Below are positions 33,566-46,374 of a stretch of DNA of 64,000 bases, piece by piece. The stretch comes from Laburnicola sp. R22_1 (lineage: Eukaryota; Ascomycota; Dothideomycetes; Pleosporales; Didymosphaeriaceae): the NCBI GenBank assembly GCA_014281115.1, contig JACONQ010000002.1, forward strand, positions 2,108,001 through 2,172,000, given 5' to 3'. The notes beneath the pieces were generated by a model, which was not told where the DNA came from, did not search any database, and saw only the letters and a program-made list of their open reading frames with translations. Every line of letters begins with the position of its first letter. Position 1 is the first letter of the stretch. A program made the translations under genes and the position numbers.

Positions 33566-34309
33566 GTGAAAGGGAATATGGCTAGATATAAGTTTTGGTA
33601 GGGCCGCTAGCGCGTTTGCCTTATTATTTGGCTAACCTTTGGGGATATTGTTTGCTTTAGAAGGGGTATAGATGGCGGTTTTATTAGACTTTTGCATGAG
33701 AAAGGGATAATAATAAATGGGAATGTTTAAACGCAGAAAGTAAAGCAATAGTATAATATAGATTGTGGATAGATATAGATGGCCAGCTGTAATTGGTTAA
33801 CTTGGGGATCTTTGGCTTAGACAACTATGTTTAAGGCGTATCTTAATCTTTCTAACATATATCTATTATAGATATTATAAAGGAATAGTATACTGTGCGC
33901 AGCACACCACCTTTGGGTATCTTAAACAAAGAAATGATTATGGTTCTCTTATAGTAAGCACTGTGCAAAGCGGGAAGTTTGTCGGCTTGCAAAGGCGACT
34001 ATGGATGGCTTTCTTTAGCTACGGACCTTTGGCTCCAAATTACTGCTTCCTGGAATGGATATATGCAATAAGGTGCATACTATTATTATTTTAACGAGTT
34101 AACTAAAAAGATTCCGAAAGCCCAGTTTAACTAAATGTTAGTCTTGGCAGGTTAGTTGCCTGGTGGCCTATGGGTGACAATAAAGTCTGTACCTGCTCTC
34201 CCACGCTATTAACTAGGCGCGCACACCCTTTTATATATTCAACTGCACCCTTCTTCACCTAATAAAGAGCTTGACTAACTCCGCATAATAGCTTATTCGC
34301 GATCTCTTC
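33566..34309. other. Unassigned AT-moderate sequence
   Basis: Neither strand gives a coherent protein and no known ends or repeats are visible. It may be the degraded upstream part of the MYND-like pseudogene. Confidence 0.4.
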
Positions 34310-35290
34310 GTGCTCTCAGATAGGCTTGTTAACCTCGACCCGCTTATGATGGGGAAAGAAATGCTCCTTAAATGCGCCCGGTGCTCCTATATGGCTGGGC
34401 CAAACGAGAAGAACCTTGTCCTCTACAAATGCAAGGGTAGGTACTATTGCAATAGAAACTATAAGAGGCGCGATGAGAAGAACCACAGTGCTAATTGCAA
34501 AACCATAGAGCTTCTAGCAAAGCCTAGTAATATGGTTCGCGCCCTAAAGATGCTTAAGCCACGTGGTTGGGCTTCTAGACAACTTGCAAGATAGAAAGAT
34601 GTTATCTACCATCTCATTCTCATTATGTCTGGGAAGGATTCTACGAAGTACGCGAGGTACATTAGACTGTTCCTTAAATTGGATAGCTTGGAGCAGAAGA
34701 TCTAGGAGATGGTGGTAGACTTTAATAGTGTTATCCCAAGCGTTACCTTCCTCTCTAAGCTGCTGAAAGCACCTATTGCTGGCCTAGCTGTAGTTAAGGA
34801 GGTTCGAATCCCTCTGTGCGGGCTTAAAAAGTCCATTACCTTCCTAATTCTATTTGAGAAGCAGCCTTATGTCCAGCATTACTACTAAAACACAATGTAG
34901 AGCCTAGAGAAGATGCTTTATATTGTGGTGGTTAATTTTCACAATTATTAAATAACTAAGGATACTCCTATTAGCAAGGTAATAGTTAAAGGCACTTTTA
35001 GTAGCCAGATAGGGGCCAATATATGTGTTAGTGCAGTGGTTAAGTAATGAAAAAAAGAGATAGGGTATAATACGAGGGTTATTCCCATTAATCTGTACTT
35101 AGTGCGCGGGGTCTAAACATTGTGGACGAAGGGTATCGAGATTAAGCGCGTTTGGATCTTGACGAGGACTTTGCTGCAGGCTAGAGCGACTAAGGGAATG
35201 AATAGAGAGACAACTATAGTTATACCTAAAGATAGAAGGGGTATTTCCAAGCGCATACATCTGCTTAACCCTATAAACAAACTATAATAG
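34310..35290 (+). pseudogene. MYND zinc-finger protein remnant
   Basis: One frame remains readable for about 320 codons through several stops (first TAG at 34592). Near the start is a MYND-type finger, CARCSY followed by YKCKGRYYCNRNYKRRDEKN and HSANC. The sixth zinc ligand position holds Tyr instead of Cys, a G-to-A change. Later text such as LILIMSGKDSTKYARYIRLF and CGLKKSITFLILFEKQPY reads like ordinary fungal protein. MYND proteins usually mediate protein contacts or are SET-MYND enzymes; the remainder is not enough to say which. It probably decayed inside the repeat island through RIP. Confidence 0.6.
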
Positions 35291-35689
35291 GAGCTATTAT
35301 TGTAGAGTTAATACTATAGTATATATAAGACATACTATATTAGCTAACAATATATTAGGGAAGATAAGCGATTATAAGACTAGGGCGATAAATTATAGCA
35401 TAGTAGTTAGGTTGCCAGGCTTGTTTTCTAGGGGGGAGGGTAAATATAATACATTATTAGAGGACTTGTTTACGAAAGATAAGATTGTGTAGTAGAAGGA
35501 GGGAATAATAGTTGCATAGTTTAAGATAGACATAATAGAATATAAAGATAATTAACTCTCCTAATAACTCATAGCAATGGGAAGGCTAATAGGGTTGTCC
35601 ACGTTAGGTTGCGGGTAATTGTGGATAGAGGAAAAAGAAAAGCATAAGAGTAATGGCATAACGTAACGGGGCGGGCTTACTTACCCTAC
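35291..35689. other. Unassigned sequence between the MYND pseudogene and the pogo relic
   Basis: AT-rich, with stops in all frames. Nothing recognisable on either strand. Confidence 0.4.
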
Positions 35690-37795
35690 CATATTTTACC
35701 ACCAAATGTATAGACCACCAAATGCACGTTTTTGCCACCACTAAAGGCAACACTCTAAAACCTATACAACGCTAAATATATAGTAAAATTACTAGATTTT
35801 TTATAATAGCACTTATAAAAGCATATAAAACTATTATATAATAATAAATTACTTATAATAATGCTGTAGAAGCTATATAGTACAGGTACGCATGGCTCTA
35901 GTAGGTAAGGGCACCCTCTCTCTAGTAGGCTCTTAATTAATAATAGTAGTCTTAGGTCTCTTAAGAGCTTATTTTTTTAGTGTATAAGGGTTAAGGCTCT
36001 ATTAATTACCCTTTTTAGACAATTATATATTACCTTTAAGTTACTTTTTAAGTTGCTTTTAGAGTAGCTTTTTAGCTCACTTAGCAGCCTTAGCCTCTTT
36101 TACTTACGCCTTTAGTTCTTATACTACTAAACACACACAAGCTCTCTCCTCTTTAAAAGCTTATTTCTTCTACTTTTTAAAAAGCCTTTAGTGTTAAGCC
36201 TCTAAGAGTTATTATTATTAAAGCTTTTTATTAGTCTTAATTTGCTCCTGCCTCTTATAGGCCCTCTAAACTTTACTAAGTAAGTAAAATACAGCACCAC
36301 TATACTAATTATTAGGTTTATTAAGTAGGAGAGGCTTGCCACGTTAACGGCGCCTCTTCTTATTAATAAAAGCTTACTTAAGCCTATTATATTAGTGTTA
36401 AAGGATCCTATATTTAATCTTAAGCTTATAATAACTTTACAATAGCTGTTTACGCTTCTTAGCATAGTCCTCTATAATAATATCCTTTAGTATTTGCTAT
36501 ACTTTACACTAATCAAAATTAAAAAGGTTTAATAAGCTACTCTAACTTAAGAAAGGGCTTTTGTGCTCTGTAATAAACTTCTTAAGTATAGTGTTTAGGT
36601 TATAAGGTAATAACCCAGTACACTTAAAAGCTTTAAGTATTATTATTTTTTAAAAGGCCCTTTACTAGGAGGCGTTAAAGAGTTAATAAAAGTCGCGTTT
36701 AGTAATTGCTAAGAGGCCCTAGTAGTTATACATAAACTCTAAAAGCTCTCTTATATACGCTATACTTAGAGGCTTAAATATTACTATATTAAAAGGCTAG
36801 AGAGCATAGGTAGCATATAGCGAGAAGGTTGTAAGAAGTATTTTATTATTATTACCGTACGTAATAAATTGCATAGTAATATAAGACCTATACCTATTAA
36901 GTATAAGTAGTTAGTACTTTCTCCTTAGTCTCACAATTAAATACTTATTTAAGTCACGCTAAACTAATCATATTATTAGTTTACTCACTTACTAAGCTTG
37001 TAAAAAAGGCCTTATAGTATTATAAATTAAAATCTTAAAGCTATAAGTCTTATATATTGCCCATAGTAGCTTAATAAATTAAGACTAGTGTTAGCAAGGT
37101 GCTATTAGCGCAAATACAGGCAATTGTTATTACCTACTCTCTATTACTATCCTAAAGCATTTACTTATAAGGGTCCTACTTATATAGCTACTATAAGAAC
37201 ACTCTTTTTATCTTAGTAAGCACTCTAATAAGGAACCCTTTTTTATTCATATTATACATATAGCAACTATTAATATTATACTAGATTATTTTATTGCCTA
37301 AAAGCTTAAACTATAAGGCGTATTTAGTAGCAAAATTAGCGTAGTGGTAATAGGCGTTAATACTAGTAGTCTATCGCAATATAAGCTTAATATTATTATA
37401 GGTAATAAAGCGCTTAATCTAGTTTTTGCCTAGATCTTTTCTAGCTATTTTTATTATAAAATTTTAAATTATTTACTTTGTAAGAGGCAGGCCCCTCTTA
37501 TTAAGCTTATATATATAGTTTATAAGCTCTTTTTCTTATATAGTGTTAAGAAATTTCTGCTTATTTGCCCTTTCTATATAGTTTTTATTAATTCTGCGCA
37601 CGCGCTACAATAAAGTTAATTGCTTAATACTAAATTATTTAGCAATTTTAGTGTAATTAGGCTTTTTGCCTACTAGTAAGCTTTTAATTGCTGCTAGCGC
37701 GGCCTCTATAGCATTAATATTAGTAGAGTTATAAGCGATAATAAACTACGTAGTTTTTTTTAAAACTGTGCATTTGGTAGGGTCGTGCATTTGGT
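35690..37795 (-). mobile_element. Heavily RIP-mutated pogo-like transposon
   Basis: Inverted ends share ACCAAATGCAC words: the left end has TACCACCAAATG and ACCACCAAATGCACGTTTT, the right end has CTGTGCATTTGGTAGGGTCG and CATTTGGTGATG. Minus-strand translation from about 37720 gives a pogo/Fot N-terminus (NINAIEAALAAIKSLLVGKK, NYTKIAK, LINYIYKLNKRGLPLTK, GKN.IKRFI) with many stops. The borders are approximate, because the TA target duplication could not be fixed. Confidence 0.65.
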
Positions 37796-38105
37796 GATGA
37801 GTCATAGTAATAGAAGAGCCGTTTCTAGTTCTACTTAGCTAACGTTATTACCCTCTGCACAGACGCAGCTAAGTAGATTTCTAACTTCTAGCGCTAATTA
37901 TTAAACGTACCTAGAGTTTAATAAGAACAAACAAAGTACTTTATAATAATAATATAGTTTAGACTAAGCGAACTTAAAGGAAAGGTGACATAATATATTA
38001 TAGTATATAAGCTAGATACTACGTAGGAGCATTAAGGTTAACCTTTTTACTCTAATATAATAGATAAAACGATATAATTAGGGTGGCTAGGATAGCCTAT
38101 AAACT
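37796..38105. other. AT-rich spacer
   Basis: No gene or recognisable element seen. It includes a small GC-richer tract at 37840-37870. Confidence 0.4.
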
Positions 38106-38126
38106 AATTAATTAATTAATTAATTA
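38106..38126. repeat. (AATT)n microsatellite
   Basis: About five tandem AATT units directly before the minisatellite. Confidence 0.7.
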
Positions 38127-38134
38127 GCTTTCCC

Positions 38135-38410
38135 GGATTTCTCTTCCTAAACAGGCGTCCTAGTTAGATCTATCGCCCCAGATAGGCGTCCCTGTATTTA
38201 TTGTCCCAGACATTCGTTCTAGTTAGATTTATCGTCCTAGACAAACGTCCTAGTTAGATTTGTCGCTCTAAACAGGCGTCCCTATATTTATATCCTAGGA
38301 GAATTATTCTAGTTAGATTTATTGTTCTAAACAGATGTCCTAGTCTTTGTCGTCCTAAATAGGCATCCTAGTTAGTCTTGCCTCTCTAAAGAAGCGTTCT
38401 TATAAGTTTA
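38135..38410 (+). repeat. Minisatellite, about nine units of 27-31 bp
   Basis: Units share the pattern GGCGTCCTAGTTAGATTTAT followed by CGTCCTAGACA. Two subtypes are visible, one with TCCTAGTTAGAT and a shorter one with TCCCTGTATTTAT. Unit differences are largely C/T and G/A, so the array has probably been RIP-mutated. It is not CRISPR-like: the organism is a fungus and there are no unique spacers. Confidence 0.75.
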
Positions 38411-39410
38411 TTATTAGTGGTTATAAATAGGCGGAATGCTTATTATTAAGTAAGTAATTATTCGATTTGTTAATTGTCTAATTTAATTAACTAGATATGT
38501 AGGCTAGTGCGACACTATATATATATACACATAGGCCCGACCTCTACTACGCGTTAGCGTCTTAGCTACTATAATGTTTAACACTTATACTCGCGTACCT
38601 AATACCTATTACACGGAAGATTTAAGCTTAGAAAATCTTTCTTAAAGATCTAAGCTCTTATAAGATCTTTTATATATGCGCATTAAGTTATATATAATTT
38701 ATAGGCTATAGTTAGTTTAAAACTAATTTGCTATTACCTTAGTTAGGAGTTATTACACTTGTTCTAATCTTTATATATTTATTTAGCCTATCTAACTTCT
38801 TCTTAAGTAAGTTACCTATATACTTCTATAGGCTAGTAAGCTTCTAAATATGCATTACCTTCTTCTACCTCTTCTAAACCTTTTATTTAAGCTCTAGGAC
38901 TGTTGCGCACAACTAGAAATATATTTGCTTATTTATATTAGATTTACTTGCTAATTTATCTAATGGTTTAAGTAGTGTAGAACATCTCTTTATAGAAATA
39001 GCAAGCTTACTCTGCCTATTACTATAGTGTTTTAGGTTAATAAGACTTCTAGTCTTAGTTATAATATTGTGGTTTTTGTTTTAGGTACCTAAATGCTAAG
39101 GCTACTAAACTCTATTTTTATTAAAGGGGACACTTTTAGAACCTAATAAAAATAGACAATAACTTGCTACTCTAGTTAGAATCTTTAATTAAAACTACTC
39201 TATATGTCCTATATAATTATTATTGCGTATATTCCTTAAGTGATTCTAAATACTAAGCTTGTGGTTTTTAGGCCTATGGCTGTGCTAATAGTAAGGTAAA
39301 CCCCATATTAGTCTAGGACTAGTCAGCCGAAGATTTCTAATATAATAAGTGATAGATGCTAATAAGAAATAGGTAGTAAGTTAGAAGGAACTACTAGTAA
39401 CTAGCGCGTA
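38411..39410. other. AT-rich sequence without readable features
   Basis: TA-rich, probably old repeat; no coding or structural feature was identified. Confidence 0.5.
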
Positions 39411-40308
39411 ACGTGTTTATAAGCGAGCTGCAAATATAAGCAAGCTGTAAACCCTACTAACTTTCTATAACGCGTTATCTATTAACTATAATAGCTTAAC
39501 TAACACTTATTTAATTGCCCTATAACAAAGCAGATGTCTTCCTAGCTATCTTAGCTATTAATTAGAATTAGATCTAGAGCGTTAATCGCGCTGCAGCGAC
39601 GTTTAACGTTCCTAAAAGCACGCTTCGCAGCCAACGCGCTAGAACTACTGCGGGACGCAATTATGAGCCTAAATTAAAGAACCTTACTAAGCTAGAAGAG
39701 GAGGTTATTATTAAGCATATACTTAACCTAGATTCGCGAGGCTTTGCGCCTACTCTAGGTGCTATACAAGATATGGCGAATAAGCTGCTCGCTAAGCGTA
39801 GCGCAGGCCACATTAGTTAGTAGTGGCCTAGAAACTTTATTAAGTAAATAGACAGCCTTATAACGCAATTTAATTAAGCCTACAATTGACAGCGAGCCCG
39901 CTATAAGGACCTAACAGCTATATAGGCCTAGTTTAAGCTAGTAGCACGTATAAAGGCCACCTACAGTATCTGCGATAAGGACACCTTTAACTTTAATAAG
40001 ACTGGCTTTCTAATAAGCAAGATATCCTCCTAGCTAGTTGTTATAGGCTTAGAGAGACGTAGTTAGCTAAAAGCAATCTAGCTAGGCAATTGTGAGTGGG
40101 TGACGACAATTCACAGAATTAACGCTACTAGGTAGGCAATCCTACCCTTTGTTATCTTCGCTAGTAAGTACTACCTCTTAGCCTAGTACGAGGGCGATAA
40201 TATACTAGGTGACTAGACTATTAGTCTTAGTAATAATAGGTAGACTATAAACAAGCTTAGTGTTACCTAGCTACGGCACTTTATTAAGCATACAGTAGAG
40301 TGTAGAGT

Positions 40309-40626
40309 TGTCAGATACGTAAGTATCTTTGATAAGATGAGATGAAAGTGATGGATTTGATGATGAATTGATTGTCGAGTGATCTCTGTCGGAGAAGCTC
40401 AGCTATCGTACGCAATATCTATCTAGCGCTAAGACGCACTAGTAATAGTGCGGAGTAGTGTAATAGTAGTACGCCAGTCTCCTTTGTGTAATTCACAGTG
40501 ATCTCACAGTGAAATCACTGTAAGTTACACCAACTGTCGTCATAAGGAGACCATGTGATCGGACGCACGTGACTACTGGATTTCACAGTGAAATCACAGT
40601 GATTTCCAGTGACCTGATATCTAACA
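40309..40626 (-). repeat. 3' LTR of the copia element
   Basis: On the plus strand it runs TGTCAGATACGTAAG to GATATCTAACA. It includes a run of TCACAGTGA / TCACTGTGA near-palindromes, probably in the U3/promoter part. Confidence 0.9.
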
Positions 40627-40649
40627 CACCCCCTCAGCTTAGATCCTCA

Positions 40650-43600
40650 GAGGGCCAAGCTGAACTATCTCTTGCGCAGTTGTACTATTGCTCATAGTTC
40701 AAAAGCTTCTATCCTGTCTTCTAACTCGTCGAGGTCGGCCTCTTAGTCGGTAATCCTTCCCCTAACGTCTTTAAGTCCTAGTTGATTTAAGAACTTGGTC
40801 TATGTGGCGGCTGGCAGAGCTCTTGTAAGACTATCTGCTGCCATTTCTTCTGATTGCTGGTACTGGACTTTGATAGCTCCACGTACTACTTCTTGTCGAA
40901 GCCAATAATTGTGTATGTCGACATGCCTGAGCTTAGTTTGCAATTTGGCGATTTCCTTAGTAACAAGTCGAATAGTTTGTTAGTTGTCGCAATTAATAGT
41001 AATTGTTAATAGCGACAGTTTAATCTTAAGTTTATTAATTAACCAAGCTGTAAACAGTGCCTCTTTTGCAACTTATAAAAGTGCTAGCAACTTAGCTTCA
41101 GTTATCGAAGGAGTGACAGTGTCTTGTTTGTTTGCCTTCCAGGCGACAAGGCCACTAAACAATTTAATAATATACCCCTGTGAGCTCTTTTTATTAAGGG
41201 TGTTGTCTGCAAACAACGCGTCGCTCGCAACCTTGTAAGTGTCTGCTCCTCCAAATTGTAGCCCTAGTGATTGGGTAAATGATAGGTATAGCAGTACGCG
41301 GTTGGCGGCGTTGTGATGGTCGTTGCTGGGGTTTGAAAGGAAGCGCGATAATTAGGAGCTTGCAAAAGCTATGTCTAGGCGCGTGGTTACTACAGCGTAG
41401 AGGATTGATCCCACCTTCCACTAGTACCAATTGATTTCTGCCATTGTGGCGAGTCCTTCTTAAGGTAACAGTTCAACTGCTAACATTAGGGTATCGTGTT
41501 TAAGGTTGCGTTAGTCGATTAGACGACTAATCTTGTCCACGTAGGACCTCTGTAATAACTAGAGTTGCCTGTTGGCACGGTCTCTAACGACTTCAATGCC
41601 TAGGAACCACTGTAGATCGTTACCACTAGTTAGGGTGAACTTTGTACCTATCTTTTTCATCACTGTATTAGCAGCGTGCTTTTAATCTTTTAAGTATGCG
41701 ACGATGAGGTTGTCTACATAGAAGAAGATGATGATGCTGTCTTTAATTATATAGCAAGGTTCGTGCGGAACTGCGGTAAAACCGAGATCCTTGAGCGCAC
41801 CAGTGAATTCTCTCTGCCACAGTAGTGGTAAGATGCGTAAGCCATACAGTGCCTTGTGCAACTGTAGGATGGTGCCTCTTTAGGTATAACCTTGGGGCAT
41901 CCGCATGTAGATTTCTCTGTCCAGGTTCGCGTGGACGAAGGCGTTAGTAACGTCGTACTGGCTTAGCTCTAGGTCAAACCGAGCCGCTGTTGACATAAGT
42001 AGGCGAAATGATCTACCTGCGAGTGTTGCGGCATAGGTATTCTGTGTAGTAAGATGGCGTTGTTAATCTCCGCGCACTACCAGTCTTGCCTTGCACTTCT
42101 GTAATCTGTGATGTTTATTAAGTTTGTAGGTATATACCCACATATAGTCAAGAATCTGGTGACCGCGTGATCCCACTAAGGCTGCGGGCACCTCGCTCTA
42201 AGACCTCATTTCTTTGTGACTTTGTAGATGGGATCGCTTAGCATCCTTCCACATTTCGAATAATAGATAATTATCTATCTAGGTTCTACATAATAGAGGT
42301 TCTGGCAGTTGACTTTAATAGGGTTTCTTGCCTGCTGCGAGCATGCGATTGAATTAAGCTTTGTTAAGTAGCTTCCCCTTATATTTGCCTCTACTTCCTG
42401 CGAGTGTACCTGCAAGGAAGGCGGCTGCCTATGGCACAGCGCGTTGATCTGGCTGTGGTGTTCCTATGGGTAATTTTTCAATTTGGTCCTGTTTGAAACT
42501 CACTATTAATTGGGCAAGCAGTGCGACAGGCGGAGGTGTCTCTGGTGGTGTTGGGTAGGTGTAATTGATCTTCCTCCCTTGATAGTACCCTGGAGCACCC
42601 TTGTCCTCCTCGTAAGAGTCAATAATCGACTTATCCTTATAGAAAGACTCCGTATTTTTATGTTCTAGTAGTAAGGGCGGTAGCTCCACTATTTGGGTCC
42701 ATACAGCAATCTCTTCAGTAGTGCTGTGCATAAGGTTGTCCAACAGGTCTTCTTGTTTACCTAAGAACACTTGATTTTCGTCAAAGATAACATCGCGTGT
42801 GCTAATAACTTTATTAAGTAGAGGTATCTATACTCTCCAGATGTTTGTTAATTAATAGCCCACTAGGTAACTAACCCATGCCTTTGGGTCGAGCCTTTGG
42901 AGCTTGCTCTTGCCGCGTTTTGTATTGTTGGTTAAGGCAAAAGCTTTACAGCCATAGGCTCTAAGGTGAGCCTGGTTTGGTTTCTTTGGTTAGGTGACAA
43001 TGCTATTTTGGTAGGCAACTGTTGTAAAAAATACTTTGTGTGGTGATTGCCATTGATTGGCGTAGTTTAGCGTTTGATTATATAGGTATATGGCCGCTCG
43101 TGTGATCTCTGGCCATAGTGTCCAGGGGAGGTTGGCGTCAAGTCGCATTGCACGGCTCTTTTCCTTAATTACACCCCCTAAGCGTTCAGCCCCTCCATTT
43201 TGAGCTTAGGTATTGGGTGCTGAAGGCTTAATAACAACCCCTTTATTAACACACCACCTGTGAACGTCCTATTTAACTAAGAAAATCTCATTATTAGATT
43301 TAATAACTTTTATAGTCACCTTGAACTGTACTTTTATAAATAGTACAAATTCCTTTAGCAGCTTGATAATTGTTCGTGCTAGTCAATTGTCTTTAAGGTA
43401 GAAGTCCTAAGCTATGCCTAAGAAACGATTAGAGATGAGCATTATACTCTTTTTGCCAGTTAAGCTCTTGTCTTTAAAGTTATAAAAGTCTATAGCGACT
43501 CTCTCTCCTGGGCCATTGTTGATTTGTCTAGCCTAACGTCTGATTTGTCGCCTGAGCTTTGATCTGCCGCAAGCGTCGCATTGGACTGTGGTCAACCCTT

Positions 43601-45485
43601 TAATACGTACCCCTTCACTGTGATTCACTGTGTGCTTCAGTGCCTGAGGGCCTGGGTGGCCTAGTCGTTTGTGCTATGTGATGGCGTTCACCTTCTGCGC
43701 TCGTCGTGCGGTGCGCGAGGTAAATTTGTGTGTAGCGTACGTACTATTGATTGTGGTACAAGTTAATTTTGATGTTGGTATGAACTCCAGTACCCATTGA
43801 TTGTAGATTTCTTGGAGTTTGGCCAGGATCGTATTGTCTTGTCTCCTAATTGTTGTTGGGTCTAACTTGGTGTCCCACCAGAGGCCTTGCCTTTAGAGTA
43901 ATTGGAAGGACACTAGGTTGCAAAGTAGACCAGGATAGTAGGCGATGTTGTCTAACCTTACTGAGTAATTTCCCTCCTTACTCTTAACGTGAAGATGGAC
44001 ACTCCCATATCCCCTTATCCATGCTCGTGATGATCCCGCCCATACGAAGTCTCCTGGCGACGGTGGTCGCCATGAGACGAAGCGATCAATGTTATTGAAG
44101 ATGTGGCAGGTTGTGCTAGAATTGAGGATTGCGGAGTTACGTAGTGGGTATGTGTTTGGGTCTAAGTAGTAGGAGGCTGCGATAGCATTGAAGCTCGCTG
44201 AGAGGATAGTGATCTGTCTGCTATCTAGTCATTCATTGTTAGTAATCTTAGTGATTCGAGTTGGAGTAGGGGTCTTTGATTGTTTGATCTTTGGTGTCTG
44301 TAACTTTTGACGCTTTACGGATCTTATGCGCTCTATAAGCACAGGGTCATTCTCTAACCTGTATGTCATAACCGCCTCCATAGCAGGCTTTGGTTTAAAC
44401 TATTTAGGTCGTTTATTAGGGAATGCGTAAAAGTAGTCTTTTAGACTATGGCGTTGTTTACAAGCAGGGCACTTGGGGTTTGATCCCTCTTGGCCTCTAA
44501 CTGCTGTTGGCTCATCGTTAGTGACTCGTACGGACTGCTTGGATTTGGCTTTAGGGCCAGCTTTATTGGCGCGTGATCTGCCTCGCTTGGGTGATGCTGC
44601 TTCATCCACAGGTTGGGCGTCCCCAGCTGCGGCCTGGGTGGTTACACTACTGTTAGCGAGAGATAGTCCTGCAATAGTAAAGGCGCCCCTTTGTTTACCC
44701 TTAATTAGGTGCTGCATTACTATTTGTTCTTAGAAGAGTTTTACCATCTCTTTTCTATTAACGGTCTCGTCCTTACTTCTGTGTTGTAGGAAGGTTGTAA
44801 CCTATTAGGATGCAACATTGGTAACCGCTTTTATAAAATCTTGTTTAACTAAGTCTAGCTCCTAAAGCTCTAACACACGATTGTACTCAGCTTCTGTAGC
44901 CGCATAATCGTACTTAGCGAGCCAGGTGTACCATGAACTAACTAATCTTATTGGTTTAAGAGCGTCTTAGTACCTGATCCTTACTCTTCTTTGTTTATTG
45001 TATTGGTCAACCCTAACCGTTTTTGTGAGGTTCTTAATCCATTATCTAATTGATTCACCTAGGGTGCAGCAATTGGACTGTAAATGTGCCGAGGTGGTGG
45101 TTTGAATAAGAATAACTAGCTTATCTAGGTTCTCCTTCTCCTGTTCGTACTTTCGATCTAGGAGCTTGTAGATTTCGAGTTGATTCTTATAGAAATTGGT
45201 ATCGATTTTGTACGCCTTTTCGCCAGCCGGCGATAGGTGCGACGGTAGCGATGGACGGGCGTTGTTGGTGTTTCCGTTGACGAAAGCGGGAGCTGGTTAA
45301 TAGGCACCAATATTCGGTGCGACTGGCATAACCAGTTCTGCTATTGGTTCATTGTTGAGGGATGGGTTAATAAGATCCCATGCTTTCAACGACTGGGCTT
45401 GGGCATTAATTTGCCTCAGCTATGGTGTGTAGTTCGAGTAATCGGTTAGGATCACTGTGGGATCCCTGAGTGTTGATAGAGACAT
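40650..45485 (-). pseudogene. Copia gag-pol with RIP-type stops
   Basis: It reads from an ATG at 45485. Gag (MSLSTLRDPTVILTDYSNYT) is followed by a Cys/His knuckle relic at about 44430 (CPACKQRHSLKDYFYAF). The integrase core follows with AIDFYNFKDKS and NGGAERLGGVIKEKSRAMRL. Reverse transcriptase has SQYDVTNAFVHANLDREIYM and LHKALYGLR, with FFYVDN where YVDD is expected (Asp to Asn). RNase H has SITEAKLLAL and EEMAADSLTRALP. Stops are mainly TAG/TAA at expected Trp or Gln codons. The order protease-IN-RT-RH is that of copia. Confidence 0.87.
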
Positions 45486-45521
45486 GATTTTTGGTTTGAT
45501 TGAGGCAGTGAGACTCTTAAT

Positions 45522-45839
45522 TGTTAGATACGTAAGTATCTTTGATAAGATGAGATGAAAGTGATGGATTTGATGATGAATTGATTGTCGAGTGATCTCT
45601 GTCGGAGAAGCTCAGCTATCGTACGCAATATCTATCTAGCGCTAAGACGCACTAGTAATAGTGCGGAGTAGTGTAACAGTAGTACGCCAGTCTCCTTTGT
45701 GTAATTCACAGTGATCTCACAGTGAAATCACTGTAAGTTACACCAACTGTCGTCATAAGGAGACCATGTGATCGGACGCACGTGACTACTGGATTTCACA
45801 GTGAAATCACAGTGATTTCCAGTGACCTGATATCTGACA
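45522..45839 (-). repeat. 5' LTR of the copia element
   Basis: Nearly identical to 40309-40626. It differs at its first bases (TGTTAG against TGTCAG), once in the middle (GTAACAG against GTAATAG) and near the end (ATCTGACA against ATCTAACA). Confidence 0.9.
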
Positions 45840-46058
45840 AGAGTAGGCGCGCGTTAGTTCCTAATACTTAACAGGCATAAGAGCTATAACTTACTCGAAT
45901 TCCAAGAGATCTATAGGAAGAATATGATCTATACCCTATGCATGCCACTATATTTATTACACCTCCTACAGCCACTTAATATAGGCTGCTTCTCGCTATT
46001 AAAGCGGGCGTATAGGCGCTAGGTTAAGGGCCTAATACACAACTATATTAACTATATT

Positions 46059-46374
46059 TGTCAGATAGACAGTCCCTGTGAATCACTGTGATTTCACTGT
46101 GAATTACGGTGGGTAGGTGTGTCCGATCATATGGCCTGTACACACTGGCAATCAGTGTAAATCACAGTGTTTTCACTGTGAAATCAAAAGAGGCCGGCGC
46201 ACCACTGTTTTGCACTGCCCCTGTACTATCCCAAATAGTACTAGTGTGTCTTGGCACTAGATAGATACTTCTCGCGATAGCCGAGCTTCTCCAGGAGGAA
46301 CAAGGAAAAAACATCAATCAATCAACCATACCACTTCCCATCTCATCTCATCAAGAATACCCCTATATCTGACA
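46059..46374 (+). mobile_element. Solo LTR, related copia family
   Basis: 316 bp from TGTCAGATAG to ATATCTGACA, with the 5-bp target duplication ATATT at 46054-46058 and 46375-46379. Read on the opposite strand it resembles the full element's LTR (GGAGAAGCTCGGCTATCG, TATCTATCTAG), so it sits in the opposite orientation. It keeps repeated CACTGTGA words. The internal region was lost, presumably by LTR-LTR recombination. Confidence 0.88.

Larger units (their letters stand above)
40309..45839 (-). mobile_element. Ty1/copia LTR retrotransposon, 5.5 kb, near-complete
   Basis: The LTRs are 318 bp (40309-40626 and 45522-45839) and begin TG and end CA. The 5-bp target duplication AGAGT lies at 40304-40308 and 45840-45844. 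The coding strand is minus. A purine tract (GCTGAGGGGGTGTG read on the minus strand) abuts the LTR at 40626, as expected for the 3' side, and a probable primer-binding stretch adjoins 45522. The two LTRs differ at only about three C/T positions, so insertion is fairly recent. Confidence 0.93.

Noticed and set aside
34797..34820. tRNA T-arm-like sequence with a perfect GGTTCGAATCC B box
   Set aside because: No matching acceptor, D or anticodon arms upstream, and it lies within the readable frame of the MYND-type pseudogene.
38135..38410. CRISPR-like array
   Set aside because: The units themselves vary and no unique spacers separate constant repeats; the setting is a eukaryotic repeat island.
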